From assembly GCF_051027545.1 (NCBI RefSeq), contig NZ_CP194902.1:3410001-3474000 (forward strand): DNA of 64,000 bases. The letters run 5' to 3'. Each line of letters opens with the position of its first letter. Positions within the stretch are counted from its first letter, which is position 1. A program made the translations under genes and the position numbers. Below the pieces are notes generated by a model. It was not told where the DNA came from and made no database searches. It saw nothing but the letters and a program-made list of their open reading frames with translations. This stretch comes from Methylocaldum sp002005105 (GTDB taxonomy: Bacteria; Pseudomonadota; Gammaproteobacteria; Methylococcales; Methylococcaceae). Positions 16,199 through 25,230 of the stretch are shown one piece after another.

Positions 16199-16608
16199 GA
16201 GTACTCATGCGGTTTCTGCTGTTGATCCCGTTTTTATTCTTGCTCACCGGCTGTCCCGTCCCGCCCGTTGCGACCGGATTTCCTTTGGCCGCGCCTTCGG
16301 CCGCCGGGGGTGCGCAGATTACGACCGTCACGCAGGTCACGTTGTCGCAACCCAATTTCCGCCTCTTAAAAGCGGATGTCATCGGCAGCAGCACCGGTTT
16401 CAGGCTGCTCGGCCTTCTGACCTTCAAGAGCCCGGATTATGCCGAAGCGATCACGCGCCTGTACGAAAAGGCCGGAGTCTCGAACGGCACGGCGCAGGTT
16501 TTCGTGAACCTGGTGTACGATCAGACGAGCCCCTATTTCATCCTGTTTTCGCTGCCGAAGATCACCGTGCGCGGGGATTTGGTGGAGTTCCGGGACGACC
16601 GGCGATGA
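16195..16608 (+). CDS. Putative lipoprotein, possibly DUF6567-like
   Basis: A 137-residue protein with a lipoprotein signal: MRFLLLIPFLFLLTGC with lipobox LTGC; a start at 16207 would also be possible. After a proline/alanine-rich stretch comes a compact domain with NFRLLKADVIGSSTGFRLLG and VFVNLVYDQTSPYFILFSLPKITVRGDLVEF. This resembles small lipoproteins with a GS-rich repeat (DUF6567 or TRL-like), but the match is from memory and tentative. It is coupled to the ASRT gene, and its 3' end overlaps the convergent SDR gene by 47 bases. Confidence 0.72.
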   Translation: MRVLMRFLLLIPFLFLLTGCPVPPVATGFPLAAPSAAGGAQITTVTQVTLSQPNFRLLKADVIGSSTGFRLLGLLTFKSPDYAEAITRLYEKAGVSNGTAQVFVNLVYDQTSPYFILFSLPKITVRGDLVEFRDDRR

Positions 16609-17629
16609 GGCGGGAGCGCTTGGTTTGAATCCGGCGCTCGGGTTGACTGGGCCAGCCCCAAACAGCCAAGCCGGCTACGAGGGCTGCGCCGGCCGCGAGC
16701 CAGCCCCGGTGCATGTTCGCCCAGAGCAGCCAGCTCCACGGCCTGGCCCGGTTGTCGAACCGGCCGTGGGCACCATGATCGCCGGGCACCGGGTCGAACA
16801 GGTTGTCGGGGCGGTTCGACGGCAAGGGTTCCGGGCCGAGCTGGCCCTCGTAAGCCTTGTCGGCGAGATAGCGGTCCAGGAAGCCGGGGACGAGCTTGTT
16901 GCCGAGAATGGTTTTCACCGTCGGCCAGCCGATCCAGAATTCGCGGCGCGGGTGATAAGCGGCGTGAACGATGCCGCGCGCCGCCACTTCCGGCTGAAAG
17001 ATCGGCGGAACCGGCTGGGGATTCCGGTTGATGTGTATGCGCGCCCAATCGAACTGCGGTGTGTTGAACGCGGCGATCTGCACCATCGTCAGCCGGATCT
17101 CGGAGCGGTCGTGGATCAGCTCGGAACGGAGCGCGTCGGTGAAGCCGCGGATGGCGAACTTGGCCCCGCAATAGGCCGATTGCAGCGGAATGGCGCGATA
17201 GGCGAGGGCGGAGCCCACCTGCACGATGGTTCCGCGGTTTCTTTGCCGCATCCGCTTGAGCGCCGCCATCGTGCCGTAGACGTAGCCGAGATAGGTGACC
17301 TCGGTCACCCGCTTGAACTCCGCGGGCGTCATAGCGCTCACCGGCGAGAATACCGTTGCCATGGCGCAGTTGATCCAGATGTCGATCGGCCCCAATTCCC
17401 GCTCGACCCGACCGGCGGCCTGCTCGACCTGATCGGGATCGGACACGTCGGCAGGAATGACGAGCGCCGTGCCTCCGGCCTGCCGGATATCCCGCGTAGC
17501 ACCTTCCAATCCGTCCGCGCCGCGCGACAGCACGGCGACCCGTGCGCCGCGTCGGGCGAACTCCACCGCAGTGGCGCGCCCCACGCCGGCCGAGGCTCCG
17601 GTGATCACGACGACGTCCGATGTGCTCAT
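16562..17629 (-). CDS. SDR family oxidoreductase with C-terminal extension
   Basis: NAD(P)-dependent short-chain dehydrogenase. Cofactor motif TGASAGVGRA at residue 10, the asparagine region INCAMA, catalytic serine in VGSALAY, and YCGAK for the Tyr-Lys pair are all present. At 355 residues it is about 100 longer than classical SDRs. The extra part holds a linker and a hydrophobic segment (WLAAGAALVAGLAVWGW), suggesting membrane attachment. AGGAG precedes ATG 17629. Substrate unknown. It stands alone, convergent with the lipoprotein gene. Confidence 0.9.
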   Translation of the reverse strand: MSTSDVVVITGASAGVGRATAVEFARRGARVAVLSRGADGLEGATRDIRQAGGTALVIPADVSDPDQVEQAAGRVERELGPIDIWINCAMATVFSPVSAMTPAEFKRVTEVTYLGYVYGTMAALKRMRQRNRGTIVQVGSALAYRAIPLQSAYCGAKFAIRGFTDALRSELIHDRSEIRLTMVQIAAFNTPQFDWARIHINRNPQPVPPIFQPEVAARGIVHAAYHPRREFWIGWPTVKTILGNKLVPGFLDRYLADKAYEGQLGPEPLPSNRPDNLFDPVPGDHGAHGRFDNRARPWSWLLWANMHRGWLAAGAALVAGLAVWGWPSQPERRIQTKRSRLIAGRPGTPPNPRAR

Positions 17630-17820
17630 GGCTGCTCCTGCTGGATTATTGCGCCGGCGATAAGCCTACGCTTACGGATATTGACCGGCGCTTGCGACGG
17701 GTGTTCGGACGATCAGGCCAAAGATAGAAGGATTGGGTTGGCTGAGCCCAGAGCTTTCTCGGAAATGTATGTGGTCGCAGTGGGCTTTGGAGCATTTTCA
17801 TACCTACTGTACGGGCACTG

Positions 17821-18232
17821 GCGAGTAGGTCGGGAATCCTTTCCCAATCGCAAACGGTCGCTTTAGCCGCGACCCTTCCAATCGCAAACGGGCCTTTAAT
17901 CGGCCCCTTCCAATCGCAAACGTCGCTTTAGTCGCGACCTTCCAATCGCAAACGGCGTCTTCGGGAAGGGGCTGGCCGGCGCTCCCGGCCAGGCCGTTTG
18001 CGATTGGAGCGCCGAAGCCCCCCTTCCCGACGCCATGCCCCGGCCAAGCGTCTTCGTCGGCAAGGGATTGCCGACCTACGACCGTGCCCCCGTAGGTCGG
18101 GAATCCTTTCCCGACGCCACGGCCCGGCCGAGCGTCTTCGCCGGCAAGGGATTGCCGACGAATGCTTGAATCGGTTCACCCGAGCCGAAGGCGCCAGCGA
18201 CTTCCGCCAAGCCTGTTTTGCCGTACGAGCGA
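17821..18232. repeat. Hairpin-mosaic repeat, copy A2 (inverted copy of 5537-5991)
   Basis: A 412-bp near-identical copy of A1 in opposite orientation. The first 160 bases match the complement of 5991 downward without a difference I could find. Later bases differ by a few substitutions, a small indel near 18120, and absence of the 42-bp unit carrying the TCATCCCAG stem. REP-type hairpins with GTAG/CTAC heads occur at 17825-17845, 18057-18080 and 18091-18114. No supported coding region overlaps it. Confidence 0.85.
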
Positions 18233-18569
18233 GATGAATACGCTCTAGACATCGTGGTCTATGTTTCGGAAAGTCAAGTAAGCCACCCGATAGTGGCGGT
18301 TCATCCTTTGCCTTGCTGCCATGAAAGATGCCCTTCTCAGGGCGGCAAATCCCTCCGAGATCAGACTGGCAGCGCCTTGAAGCAGGCCGTAGCACGAAAA
18401 TGTTAGTCCTCTTCATAAGCCCAATCTTGGGCTGGGCACGAACCGGAAGTCCGGCCAGGAGATCTAAGCCAGTAAGGAATTTGGCCTGTGAGTCGCCGCT
18501 ATGGATATTCATTCGATCTTTCCGGCCAGGCGAGGGATGTCTGGTTCGTGGGGTACCGGGTATTGCAGG
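18233..18569. other. Intergenic stretch without a recognisable gene
   Basis: Between repeat A2 and the lipoprotein gene. It contains only short frames with no family resemblance, plus a small hairpin AGCCCA, loop ATCT, TGGGCT near 18417-18432. I see no promoter or riboswitch I would defend. Confidence 0.4.
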
Positions 18570-19151
18570 ATGCACCGGTTGCGCGGGTGGTTATGGATTC
18601 TTCCGCTCTTGGGTGGTTGCGCAGCGAGTCCGATAGCCGAGTCCTGGCGGCAGGCGGCTACAAATCAGCCGTCCTTTGCAGAGATCAGCGCCGATCCGGA
18701 GTCGTTCAGAGGACAGACGGTAATCTTGGGCGGTAAGGTGGCTGCTGCCCGCGTTCTGCCGTCAGTGACAGAAATCGAGGTTTGGCAAAAGCCTCTGGAT
18801 TCCAGTGACCGTCCCAAGGAAAAGTTCAACGCCTCTCAAAGCCGATTTCTGGTCCGGTGCCTTGGCTCTCTGAACTCAGCGGACTACTTTCCGGGCCGTC
18901 TGATTACCGTGGCCGGGGAGATCCAGGAGCAGGCGGTCCAAGACGCGGAAATTCGGCCCTTGGGTCGATTCCACTACATTTATCCGGCGGTCCGCTACCC
19001 GGTGATCGATTGCGGCCAAGTCCATGTGTGGCCCCAACGTTGGGAGCTCCCTGATGTCTACGTCCCGCCCTATCGGTTTGGGCCTCGCGAGTGGCGAGGG
19101 ACTGGCTACGCTTACCCCTATTACTATCAGCCATATCAGCCGTTTCGGTAA
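18570..19151 (+). CDS. Slp-family outer-membrane lipoprotein
   Basis: Starvation-type outer-membrane lipoprotein of about 193 residues. From ATG 18570 the signal is MHRLRGWLWILPLLGGCAAS with lipobox LGGC. The mature part shows Slp features: FAEISADPESFRGQTVILGGKV, EIEVWQKPLDS, FLVRCLGSLNSADYFPGRLITVAGE, then a tyrosine-rich tail (GYAYPYYYQPYQPFR). Upstream in-frame starts at 18501 and 18537 would bury the signal peptide and were not chosen. The protein probably faces the periplasm from the outer membrane; function in stress is family knowledge. Confidence 0.85.
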   Translation: MHRLRGWLWILPLLGGCAASPIAESWRQAATNQPSFAEISADPESFRGQTVILGGKVAAARVLPSVTEIEVWQKPLDSSDRPKEKFNASQSRFLVRCLGSLNSADYFPGRLITVAGEIQEQAVQDAEIRPLGRFHYIYPAVRYPVIDCGQVHVWPQRWELPDVYVPPYRFGPREWRGTGYAYPYYYQPYQPFR

Positions 19152-19276
19152 TCGACCGTTTCAGGAGCAAACGATCCGGAGTTTGGTAAAACGGGTTCTC
19201 CATGCGAGCCCTGCACGCTTTGCTCTGCCGGAAAGTTCTACTCTGAACACCATTTCCAATTCTCGGCGATCGACGA

Positions 19277-19489
19277 ATGAAAGCGCTTTTGGTGTGGATG
19301 CTGGCCGTATCCTTTCGGCTTCAGGCCGAAGTAGGCCCGGTCAACTATGTAAAGGTTCACAAAAATTGGTGGAGTGGGAAGAGCAACTGGCCGATACTCC
19401 TGAAGATCCGCTCATCATCAAGCTCTAAACGAATGCTCTTGGCATGGAGCAAAAGCCAAACTACGGTCCGACGCCTTCTCGTCGGGTAA
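19277..19489 (+). CDS. Doubtful small exported ORF, possibly frameshifted
   Basis: A 70-codon frame beginning MKALLVWMLAVSFRLQAEVG, which looks like a signal peptide, then losing protein-like character after residue 35. Another frame continues more plausibly (WEEQLADTPEDPLIIKL, stop at 19428), so a frameshifted remnant of a short exported protein is possible. No good ribosome site. The rest of 19152-19500 shows nothing recognisable. Confidence 0.25.
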   Translation: MKALLVWMLAVSFRLQAEVGPVNYVKVHKNWWSGKSNWPILLKIRSSSSSKRMLLAWSKSQTTVRRLLVG

Positions 19490-19500
19490 GAAAGGTCGAC

Positions 19501-19890
19501 ATGAATCCTTTGAGGGCGCCGGCGATTGCCGCCAGTTGGGGCACGGCTATTGTTTTGGTAACGCCTTTATGCGGCCTCTGGTTCTCATGCGGCTGTGATT
19601 GGCCTTGGGTCAACTTTTTCTTTGTTTGTAACGCCATAGTCAACACGCCAATCCCCCATTGTCCTTGGTGTGTGGATTCACTAACCGCGGCCACAAGCAT
19701 CGGTTTTAGTATCGCCGCAAGTTCGTTGGCTGCTTGGAAGTTTCGTCCCACGGTCTCGAACGCTTTGGTGAGAATTCTTTACCGATCCGGAGTCGGCACC
19801 GCTGTCTTTGCCGGCGCGCTTCTTATCGCGGGTTGGTTGACGGCTCTCGCCACTGGCTATCCTTCGTTTCTGGGCATGAGGTTGAATTAA
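19501..19890 (+). CDS. Small integral membrane protein with cysteine-rich loops
   Basis: A 129-residue hypothetical protein with three to four hydrophobic segments (about residues 10-28, 60-77 and 98-118). It has an unusual cysteine pattern: CGLWFSCGCDWPW near 24-36 and PHCPWC near 52-57, a CxxC like that of thiol-redox or metal-binding membrane proteins. AGAAAGG lies before ATG 19501, preferred over an in-frame ATG at 19444 without a ribosome site. I do not recognise a family. It stands alone on the plus strand. Confidence 0.6.
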   Translation: MNPLRAPAIAASWGTAIVLVTPLCGLWFSCGCDWPWVNFFFVCNAIVNTPIPHCPWCVDSLTAATSIGFSIAASSLAAWKFRPTVSNALVRILYRSGVGTAVFAGALLIAGWLTALATGYPSFLGMRLN

Positions 19891-19978
19891 ACACGGCTGG
19901 CAACGCCCGGGTCGCCCCATTTTGCCTAGACAACCGGGACATGCGGCGTTTAGTTCGGAAGGAGACTAGCCCTGATGC

Positions 19979-20014
19979 GCGGCGATATCTCGCCTCGGGG
20001 CGAGATATCGCCGC
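19979..20014. repeat. Perfect 16-bp hairpin with TCGG loop
   Basis: Left arm GCGGCGATATCTCGCC at 19979-19994, loop TCGG, right arm at 19999-20014 exactly complementary. It lies between the small membrane protein and the AhpD-like gene. There is no T-run, so it is not a standard terminator. It may be another member of the hairpin repeats of this window. Confidence 0.8.
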
Positions 20015-20170
20015 CTCTGTCCCGCGGCTTGCTGCGATAAATTCGCTTCCGTACCGCAAGCTCAAGGTAAACGTTTGATCCATAAAAGTTCGAATGAACC
20101 GGTCGGGGCTGGTACGAAAGTTGATAAAAAGAGAATCCAGTCCCAGAGGTTAACCCACCACGAGAAGGCC

Positions 20171-20641
20171 ATGACGAAAAGACGTTTGGACTATGCCAAA
20201 GCGGCGCCGGACGCCATGGAGGCGATGTGCGCGCTACAAAAGTACGCGGACGAATGCGGTCTCGAGCGATCCCTGCTGGAGCTCGTCAAGATCCGAGCCT
20301 CCCAGATCAACGGCTGTGCCTACTGCATAGACCTTCACACCAGGGAGGCGAGGGCTCTGGGCGACACCGAGCAGCGGCTCTACGCGCTCAGCGTCTGGCG
20401 CGAGGCGCCGTTCTATACCGATCGGGAACGGGCCGGACTCGCCTGGTGCGAAGCGATCACCCAAATCAGCGAAGGACACGCCCCGGACGAGGTCTTCGAA
20501 CAGGCACGCGCGCAATTCACGGACGAAGAGCTGGTCAAGCTCACGCTGGCGACCATCGCCATCAACGGGTGGAACCGGCTCGCCATCGGCTTTCGGAAGG
20601 TACCGGACACCTACCGGCCAGCGTGTGGAAAGTTCCGGTAA
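20171..20641 (+). CDS. Carboxymuconolactone decarboxylase/AhpD-like family protein
   Basis: A 156-residue all-helical AhpD-like protein. The redox motif is INGCAYCIDLHTREA: a CxxC with the downstream histidine, as in alkylhydroperoxidase cores that reduce peroxiredoxins. The tail (LTLATIAINGWNRLAIGFR) also fits. ATG 20171 is chosen because family members begin a few residues before such a YAKAAPDAM segment; the frame is open upstream to 20075. Family role is peroxide or thiol-radical handling, but the substrate is not determined. Confidence 0.88.
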   Translation: MTKRRLDYAKAAPDAMEAMCALQKYADECGLERSLLELVKIRASQINGCAYCIDLHTREARALGDTEQRLYALSVWREAPFYTDRERAGLAWCEAITQISEGHAPDEVFEQARAQFTDEELVKLTLATIAINGWNRLAIGFRKVPDTYRPACGKFR

Positions 20642-20701
20642 AACCCTGGCGTGCTGGCGATGCGCTCCGGGGAATAGTGCAAGGTAAACGGTAGCAAGAA
20701 C

Positions 20702-21937
20702 GTGATCAACAAAAGGTACTGGATAGTTCAGGCAAGCTGGCTCGGTCTCCTCCTGAGCCTGCTCGCCGGCTGCGGCCAACCGACGGCAGAGCCGGCAGGA
20801 CCGCTGCCCCCAGCGGTTGCGGTAAGCCGGCCGATTCAACGGGAAGTCGTGGAATGGGAAGAGTACACCGGACGGCTGGACGCCGTGGAGACCGTAGAGG
20901 TGCGGGCTCGCGTGGGGGGATATCTGGAAAAGGTCAATTTTAAGGACGGATCCCTGGTCAAGAAGGGCGACCTGCTGTTCGTCATCGATCCCCGACCTTA
21001 TAAGGCCGCGCTCGGACGGGCGCAGGGAGAGCTGGCGCGCGCCCAGGCCCGGCGCGACCTGGCGAAAAACGATCTGGCGCGGGCGCAGCGGCTGTTCGAG
21101 AAGCGCGTGATCTCCGAGGAGGAGCTCGACACCCGCGACAAGAACCTGCGCGAGTCCATCGCCGCCGTCCAATCGGCGCAGTCCGCCGTCGACGAGGCCA
21201 AGCTCAACCTGGAATTCACGGAAGTGCGAGCCCCGATCAGCGGACGCATCAGCCGGGAACTCGTCACCGAGGGCAATCTGGTGAACGACGGAACCGGGAC
21301 GGCGACCCTCTTGACCACCATCGTTTCGTTGGACCCCATTTACGTCTATTTCGAGGTCGATGAGCAGGCGTATCTGCGCCAGGGCGCCAGGAGGCGAACC
21401 GGCGAGCGGGGCACCTTGCAGGAGGCGGTGAACCCCGTGTTCGTGGGGCTGGCCGATGAAGAGGGCTTCCCGCACGAAGGGCGCCTGGATTTTCTGGACA
21501 ATCGATTCGATCCCGCTGTCGGCACCATCCGCGCCCGCGCCGTGGTCGACAACCCGGATGGGATGTTGACGCCGGGGCTGTTCGCGCGCGTGAAACTTCC
21601 GAGCAGCGGCAAGTTCCCGGCCGTGCTGTTGGACGACAAGGCGGTCCTCACCGACCAGGATCGAAAGTACGTCTATGTGCTCGATGCCGACAACCGGGCG
21701 CAGCGTCGCGACGTCAAGCTCGGGCGGATGTTCGATGGCCTCCGCATCGTCACCGAGGGCTTGGGCACCGACGACGCGGTGGTCGTACACGGAGTCCAAA
21801 AGATCTTCTTCCCGGGCATGCCGGTCAGCCCGCAGTTCATCAAGATGGGCGATCCCCCGCCGCATCCGGCTGATCCCAAGCTGAACGCCGGTAATGAGCA
21901 GACCTCGGCAAACCGGACCCGGGAGCCCAGCGCATGA
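20702..21937 (+). CDS. RND efflux system periplasmic adaptor (membrane fusion protein)
   Basis: AcrA/MexA-type adaptor of 411 residues. GTG start at 20702, lipobox LLAGC with lipidated cysteine near residue 23. Biotinyl-lipoyl half-motifs appear as VRARVGGYLEKVNFKDGSLVKKGDLL and as EVRAPISGRISRELV, around a coiled-coil hairpin (residues about 100-165, rich in Ala, Arg, Glu). It overlaps the permease gene by ATGA. Together they should expel drugs or toxic organics from the periplasm or membrane; substrate unknown. Confidence 0.94.
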   Translation: MINKRYWIVQASWLGLLLSLLAGCGQPTAEPAGPLPPAVAVSRPIQREVVEWEEYTGRLDAVETVEVRARVGGYLEKVNFKDGSLVKKGDLLFVIDPRPYKAALGRAQGELARAQARRDLAKNDLARAQRLFEKRVISEEELDTRDKNLRESIAAVQSAQSAVDEAKLNLEFTEVRAPISGRISRELVTEGNLVNDGTGTATLLTTIVSLDPIYVYFEVDEQAYLRQGARRRTGERGTLQEAVNPVFVGLADEEGFPHEGRLDFLDNRFDPAVGTIRARAVVDNPDGMLTPGLFARVKLPSSGKFPAVLLDDKAVLTDQDRKYVYVLDADNRAQRRDVKLGRMFDGLRIVTEGLGTDDAVVVHGVQKIFFPGMPVSPQFIKMGDPPPHPADPKLNAGNEQTSANRTREPSA

Positions 21938-24900
21938 GGGACTTTTCCGCCTTCTTCATCGACCGCCCAATTTTCGCGGCAGTCTTGTCGATCCTCCTGT
22001 TCGTCGTCGGAGTGATCGCGATCCCGTTGCTTCCGGTGGCCGAATACCCCGATGTGGTGCCGCCTTCGGTGCAGGTGCGCGCGGTTTATCCCGGCGCCAA
22101 CCCCAAGGTCATCGCCGAGACCGTCGCCACCCCTCTCGAGGAAGCCATGAACGGGGTGGAACACATGATGTACATGAAGTCGGTGGCGGGCTCCGACGGC
22201 GTGATGTACCTGACCGTCACCTTCAGGCCGGGTACCGACGTCGACCTCGCTCAGGTACAGGTCCAGAACCGCGTCAACCAGGCCCTGCCGCGGCTCCCGG
22301 AGGATGTGCGCCGGCTCGGCGTCACCACCGAGAAGCAGTCGCCCAATCTGACCATGGTGGTGCATCTGCTCTCGCCGAACCAGAAGTACGACACCCTGTA
22401 CCTGCGCAACTATGCCACCCTGCACGTCAAGGACGAACTCGCGCGCCTGCCGGGCGTGGGCCAGGCGATGGTGTTCGGCGGCGGCGACTATTCGATGCGC
22501 ATCTGGCTCGATCCGGACAAGGTCGCCGCGCGCGGCATGGCGGCGGGCGACGTGGTCCGGGCCATCCGCGAACAAAACGTCCAGGTCTCGGCGGGAACGA
22601 TAGGCGGCCCTCCGCAGCCGCGCGTCAGTGATTTCACGCTGTCGATCAACGCGCAGGGGCGGCTGGTCACCGAGGAGCAGTTCGGCGACATCGTGGTCAA
22701 GACCGGCGCCGGCGGCGAGATCACCCGCCTGCGCGACGTGGCGCGGATCGAGCTCGGCGCCTCCGAATACGCGCTGCGCTCGCTGCTCAACAATCGGCAG
22801 GCGGTGGCGGTCGCGATTTTCCAGGCCCCCGGCTCGAACGCGATCGAGCTCTCCGACAGCGTGCGCGCCAAGATGCGCGAACTGGAACGCTTCTTCCCCG
22901 AGGGGGTGAAGTGGGACGTGGTCTACGACCCGACGGTGTTCGTTCGCGATTCGATCGAGGCGGTCGTGAAGACGCTGTTCGAGGCCGTGCTCCTGGTGGT
23001 CGCGGTGGTCATCCTGTTCCTGCAGACCTGGCGAGCCTCGATCATCCCGCTGCTCGCGGTACCCGTCTCCATCGTCAGCACCTTCGCGGTGTTGCTGTTG
23101 CTGGGCTTTTCCATCAACACGCTCACGCTGTTCGCCTTGGTGCTCGCCATCGGCATCGTGGTGGACGACGCCATCGTCGTGGTCGAGAACGTGGAGCGCA
23201 ACATCGCCAACGGACTGGCGCCGCGAGCGGCGGCCCATCAGGCCATGCGCGAAGTCAGCGGCCCCATCATCGCCATCGCGCTGGTCCTGACGGCGGTCTT
23301 CGTGCCCATGGCCTTCCTGTCCGGCGTGACCGGCCAGTTCTACCGCCAGTTTGCCGTGGCCATCGCCATCTCCACCGTGATCTCGGCGGTGAATTCGCTG
23401 ACATTGTCACCGGCGCTGGCGGCAACGCTGCTCAAGCGGCACGGCGCGACACCCGATCCGGTGACGCGCGTGCTAGACACGCTGTTCGGCTGGCTGTTTC
23501 GACCCTTCAACCGCGGCTTCCAGCGCAGCGCCGAGGCATACTCCGGCGCCGTGGTCAGGATCCTACGCCGAAGCGGCCGAATCCTGGTGCTCTACGGCGG
23601 TCTCATCGGCCTGACCTGGCTGAGCTTCCAGGCGGTGCCGGGGGGCTTCATCCCGACCCAGGACAAGCTGTATCTGATAGGCGGCGTCAAGCTGCCGGAA
23701 GGTGCCTCGCTCGATCGTACCGAAGCGGTGGTGCGCACCATGAGCGAGATGGCCCTGTCCACCGAAGGGGTCCGCGATGCCGTGGCGTTTCCGGGGCTCA
23801 ATGCCCTGCAGTTCAGCAACACGCCAAATACCGGTACGATCTTCTTCGGCCTGCACGGGTTCGACGAGCGCCAGCGGCCGGCGCCCGAGATCGTCGGCGA
23901 GCTGATGGGCAAATTTTCCTCGATCCAGGAGGCCTTCGCGTTCGCGATCATGCCGCCGCCGATACTCGGCATCGGCACCGGGTCCGGCTTTTCGCTCTAC
24001 GTCCAGGACCGTGCGGGCCTGGGCTACGGTGAATTGCAGCATGCGGTCCAGGGACTGGCGGGCGCTCTTTCGGAAGTACCGGGGATGGGGTTTCCCATCA
24101 GCTCTTATCAGGCCAACGTGCCGCAACTGACGGCCGACGTCGACCGCACCAAGGCGAAGCGACATGGCGTGCCCTTGAGCGAGGTGTTCGAAACGCTGCA
24201 GATTTACCTCGGTTCCACCTACGTGAACGACTTCAACCGCTTCGGCCGCACCTATCAGGTCTACGCTCAGGCCGACGCCCAGTTCCGCGACCAGCCCGAG
24301 GACGTCCTCACGCTGCGCGCCCGCAACCAAGCCGGAGAGATGGTGCCGATCGGCAGCATCGTGACGGTCCGTCAGACCTATGGGCCGGACCCCGTGATCC
24401 GTTACAATGGCTACCCCGCCGCGGACCTCATCGGCGAGGCCGATCCCAGGATCATGTCCTCGAACGAAGCCATTGCCGCCATTGCCTCCCTGGCACCTCG
24501 GGTGCTGCCCGCCGGAACGAGTTACGACTGGACCGACCTGAGCTATCAGCAGATCCACGAAGGCAATGCCAATAAAGTCGTGTTTCCGCTGTGCGTGTTA
24601 TTGGTATTTTTGGTACTCGCCGCGCTCTACGAGAGCTGGACGCTGCCGTTGGCGGTCATCCTGATCGTGCCCATGTGTCTGCTCTCGGCGCTGTTCGGCG
24701 TGTGGCTGACGGGAGGCGACAACAATATCTTCGTCCAGATCGGGCTGGTGGTGCTGATGGGGCTCGCCTGCAAGAACGCCATCCTCATCGTCGAGTTCGC
24801 GCGCGAGCTCGAGGGCGAAGGCCGCGGCATCGTCGCCGCGGCGATCGAGGCGAGCCGGCTGCGGCTGCGGCCGATCGTGATGACCTCGGTGGCCTTCATC

Positions 24901-25119
24901 GCCGGCGTCGTCCCGCTGGTGTTCTCTCACGGCGCCGGGGCCGAGGTGCGCCGCATCATGGGTGTCACCGTGTTCTCCGGCATGCTCGGGGTGACCTTGT
25001 TCGGCCTGTTCATGACACCGGTCTTCTACGTGGTCATCCGCGCCCGGGTGGCACGGAGGCGCGGGCGGGCACCGGTCCCCGCCGTGGTGGACGAACTGGG
25101 GAGGGTGTCCGATGACTAG
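21934..25119 (+). CDS. RND multidrug efflux permease, HAE1 family
   Basis: Proton-driven inner-membrane transporter of 1061 residues, standard for AcrB/MexB. Starts FFIDRPIFAAVLSILLFVVG. The proton-relay aspartates are in VDDAIVVVENVERN (TM4). Two large periplasmic loops follow TM1 and TM7, and the protein ends with the TM10-12 bundle (LVVLMGLACKNAILIVEFARE). Coupled to the adaptor upstream. The outer-membrane channel gene that should follow is reduced to a short remnant overlapping the stop codon, so the pump must borrow a channel from elsewhere. Confidence 0.95.
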   Translation: MRDFSAFFIDRPIFAAVLSILLFVVGVIAIPLLPVAEYPDVVPPSVQVRAVYPGANPKVIAETVATPLEEAMNGVEHMMYMKSVAGSDGVMYLTVTFRPGTDVDLAQVQVQNRVNQALPRLPEDVRRLGVTTEKQSPNLTMVVHLLSPNQKYDTLYLRNYATLHVKDELARLPGVGQAMVFGGGDYSMRIWLDPDKVAARGMAAGDVVRAIREQNVQVSAGTIGGPPQPRVSDFTLSINAQGRLVTEEQFGDIVVKTGAGGEITRLRDVARIELGASEYALRSLLNNRQAVAVAIFQAPGSNAIELSDSVRAKMRELERFFPEGVKWDVVYDPTVFVRDSIEAVVKTLFEAVLLVVAVVILFLQTWRASIIPLLAVPVSIVSTFAVLLLLGFSINTLTLFALVLAIGIVVDDAIVVVENVERNIANGLAPRAAAHQAMREVSGPIIAIALVLTAVFVPMAFLSGVTGQFYRQFAVAIAISTVISAVNSLTLSPALAATLLKRHGATPDPVTRVLDTLFGWLFRPFNRGFQRSAEAYSGAVVRILRRSGRILVLYGGLIGLTWLSFQAVPGGFIPTQDKLYLIGGVKLPEGASLDRTEAVVRTMSEMALSTEGVRDAVAFPGLNALQFSNTPNTGTIFFGLHGFDERQRPAPEIVGELMGKFSSIQEAFAFAIMPPPILGIGTGSGFSLYVQDRAGLGYGELQHAVQGLAGALSEVPGMGFPISSYQANVPQLTADVDRTKAKRHGVPLSEVFETLQIYLGSTYVNDFNRFGRTYQVYAQADAQFRDQPEDVLTLRARNQAGEMVPIGSIVTVRQTYGPDPVIRYNGYPAADLIGEADPRIMSSNEAIAAIASLAPRVLPAGTSYDWTDLSYQQIHEGNANKVVFPLCVLLVFLVLAALYESWTLPLAVILIVPMCLLSALFGVWLTGGDNNIFVQIGLVVLMGLACKNAILIVEFARELEGEGRGIVAAAIEASRLRLRPIVMTSVAFIAGVVPLVFSHGAGAEVRRIMGVTVFSGMLGVTLFGLFMTPVFYVVIRARVARRRGRAPVPAVVDELGRVSDD

Positions 25120-25228
25120 CGCGAAGCCCGTCGCTGTGGGTTCGGCCCTGGGCCTCGCGCTGTTAAGAGGGTGTCTTCGCCATCCCGACCGAGCCCGAAG
25201 CCGAGAGCGAGGAATGGCCAATCGATAG
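25112..25228 (+). pseudogene. Remnant of NodT-type outer-membrane channel gene
   Basis: ATG 25112 overlaps the permease stop, as the third gene of RND operons often does. The first residues, VGSALGLALLRGC, look like the lipoprotein signal of NodT/OprM channels, but the frame then turns arginine-rich and stops at 25226-25228. The rest of the expected 450-500 residues is missing. A TTTGCGATTG-type hairpin unit begins three bases later. Confidence 0.55.
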
Positions 25229-25230
25229 GC

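Noticed and set aside
17928..18575. 215-codon minus-strand ORF over repeat A2
   Set aside because: Open only because the repeat is GC-rich; the same repeat at A1 gives different accidental frames.
19024..19428. 134-codon plus-strand ORF
   Set aside because: Starts inside the Slp-like gene in another frame, low-complexity Ser/Thr content, no ribosome site.
21673..23238. 521-codon minus-strand ORF opposite the RND genes
   Set aside because: His- and Arg-rich shadow of the adaptor and permease genes, which show strong family motifs.
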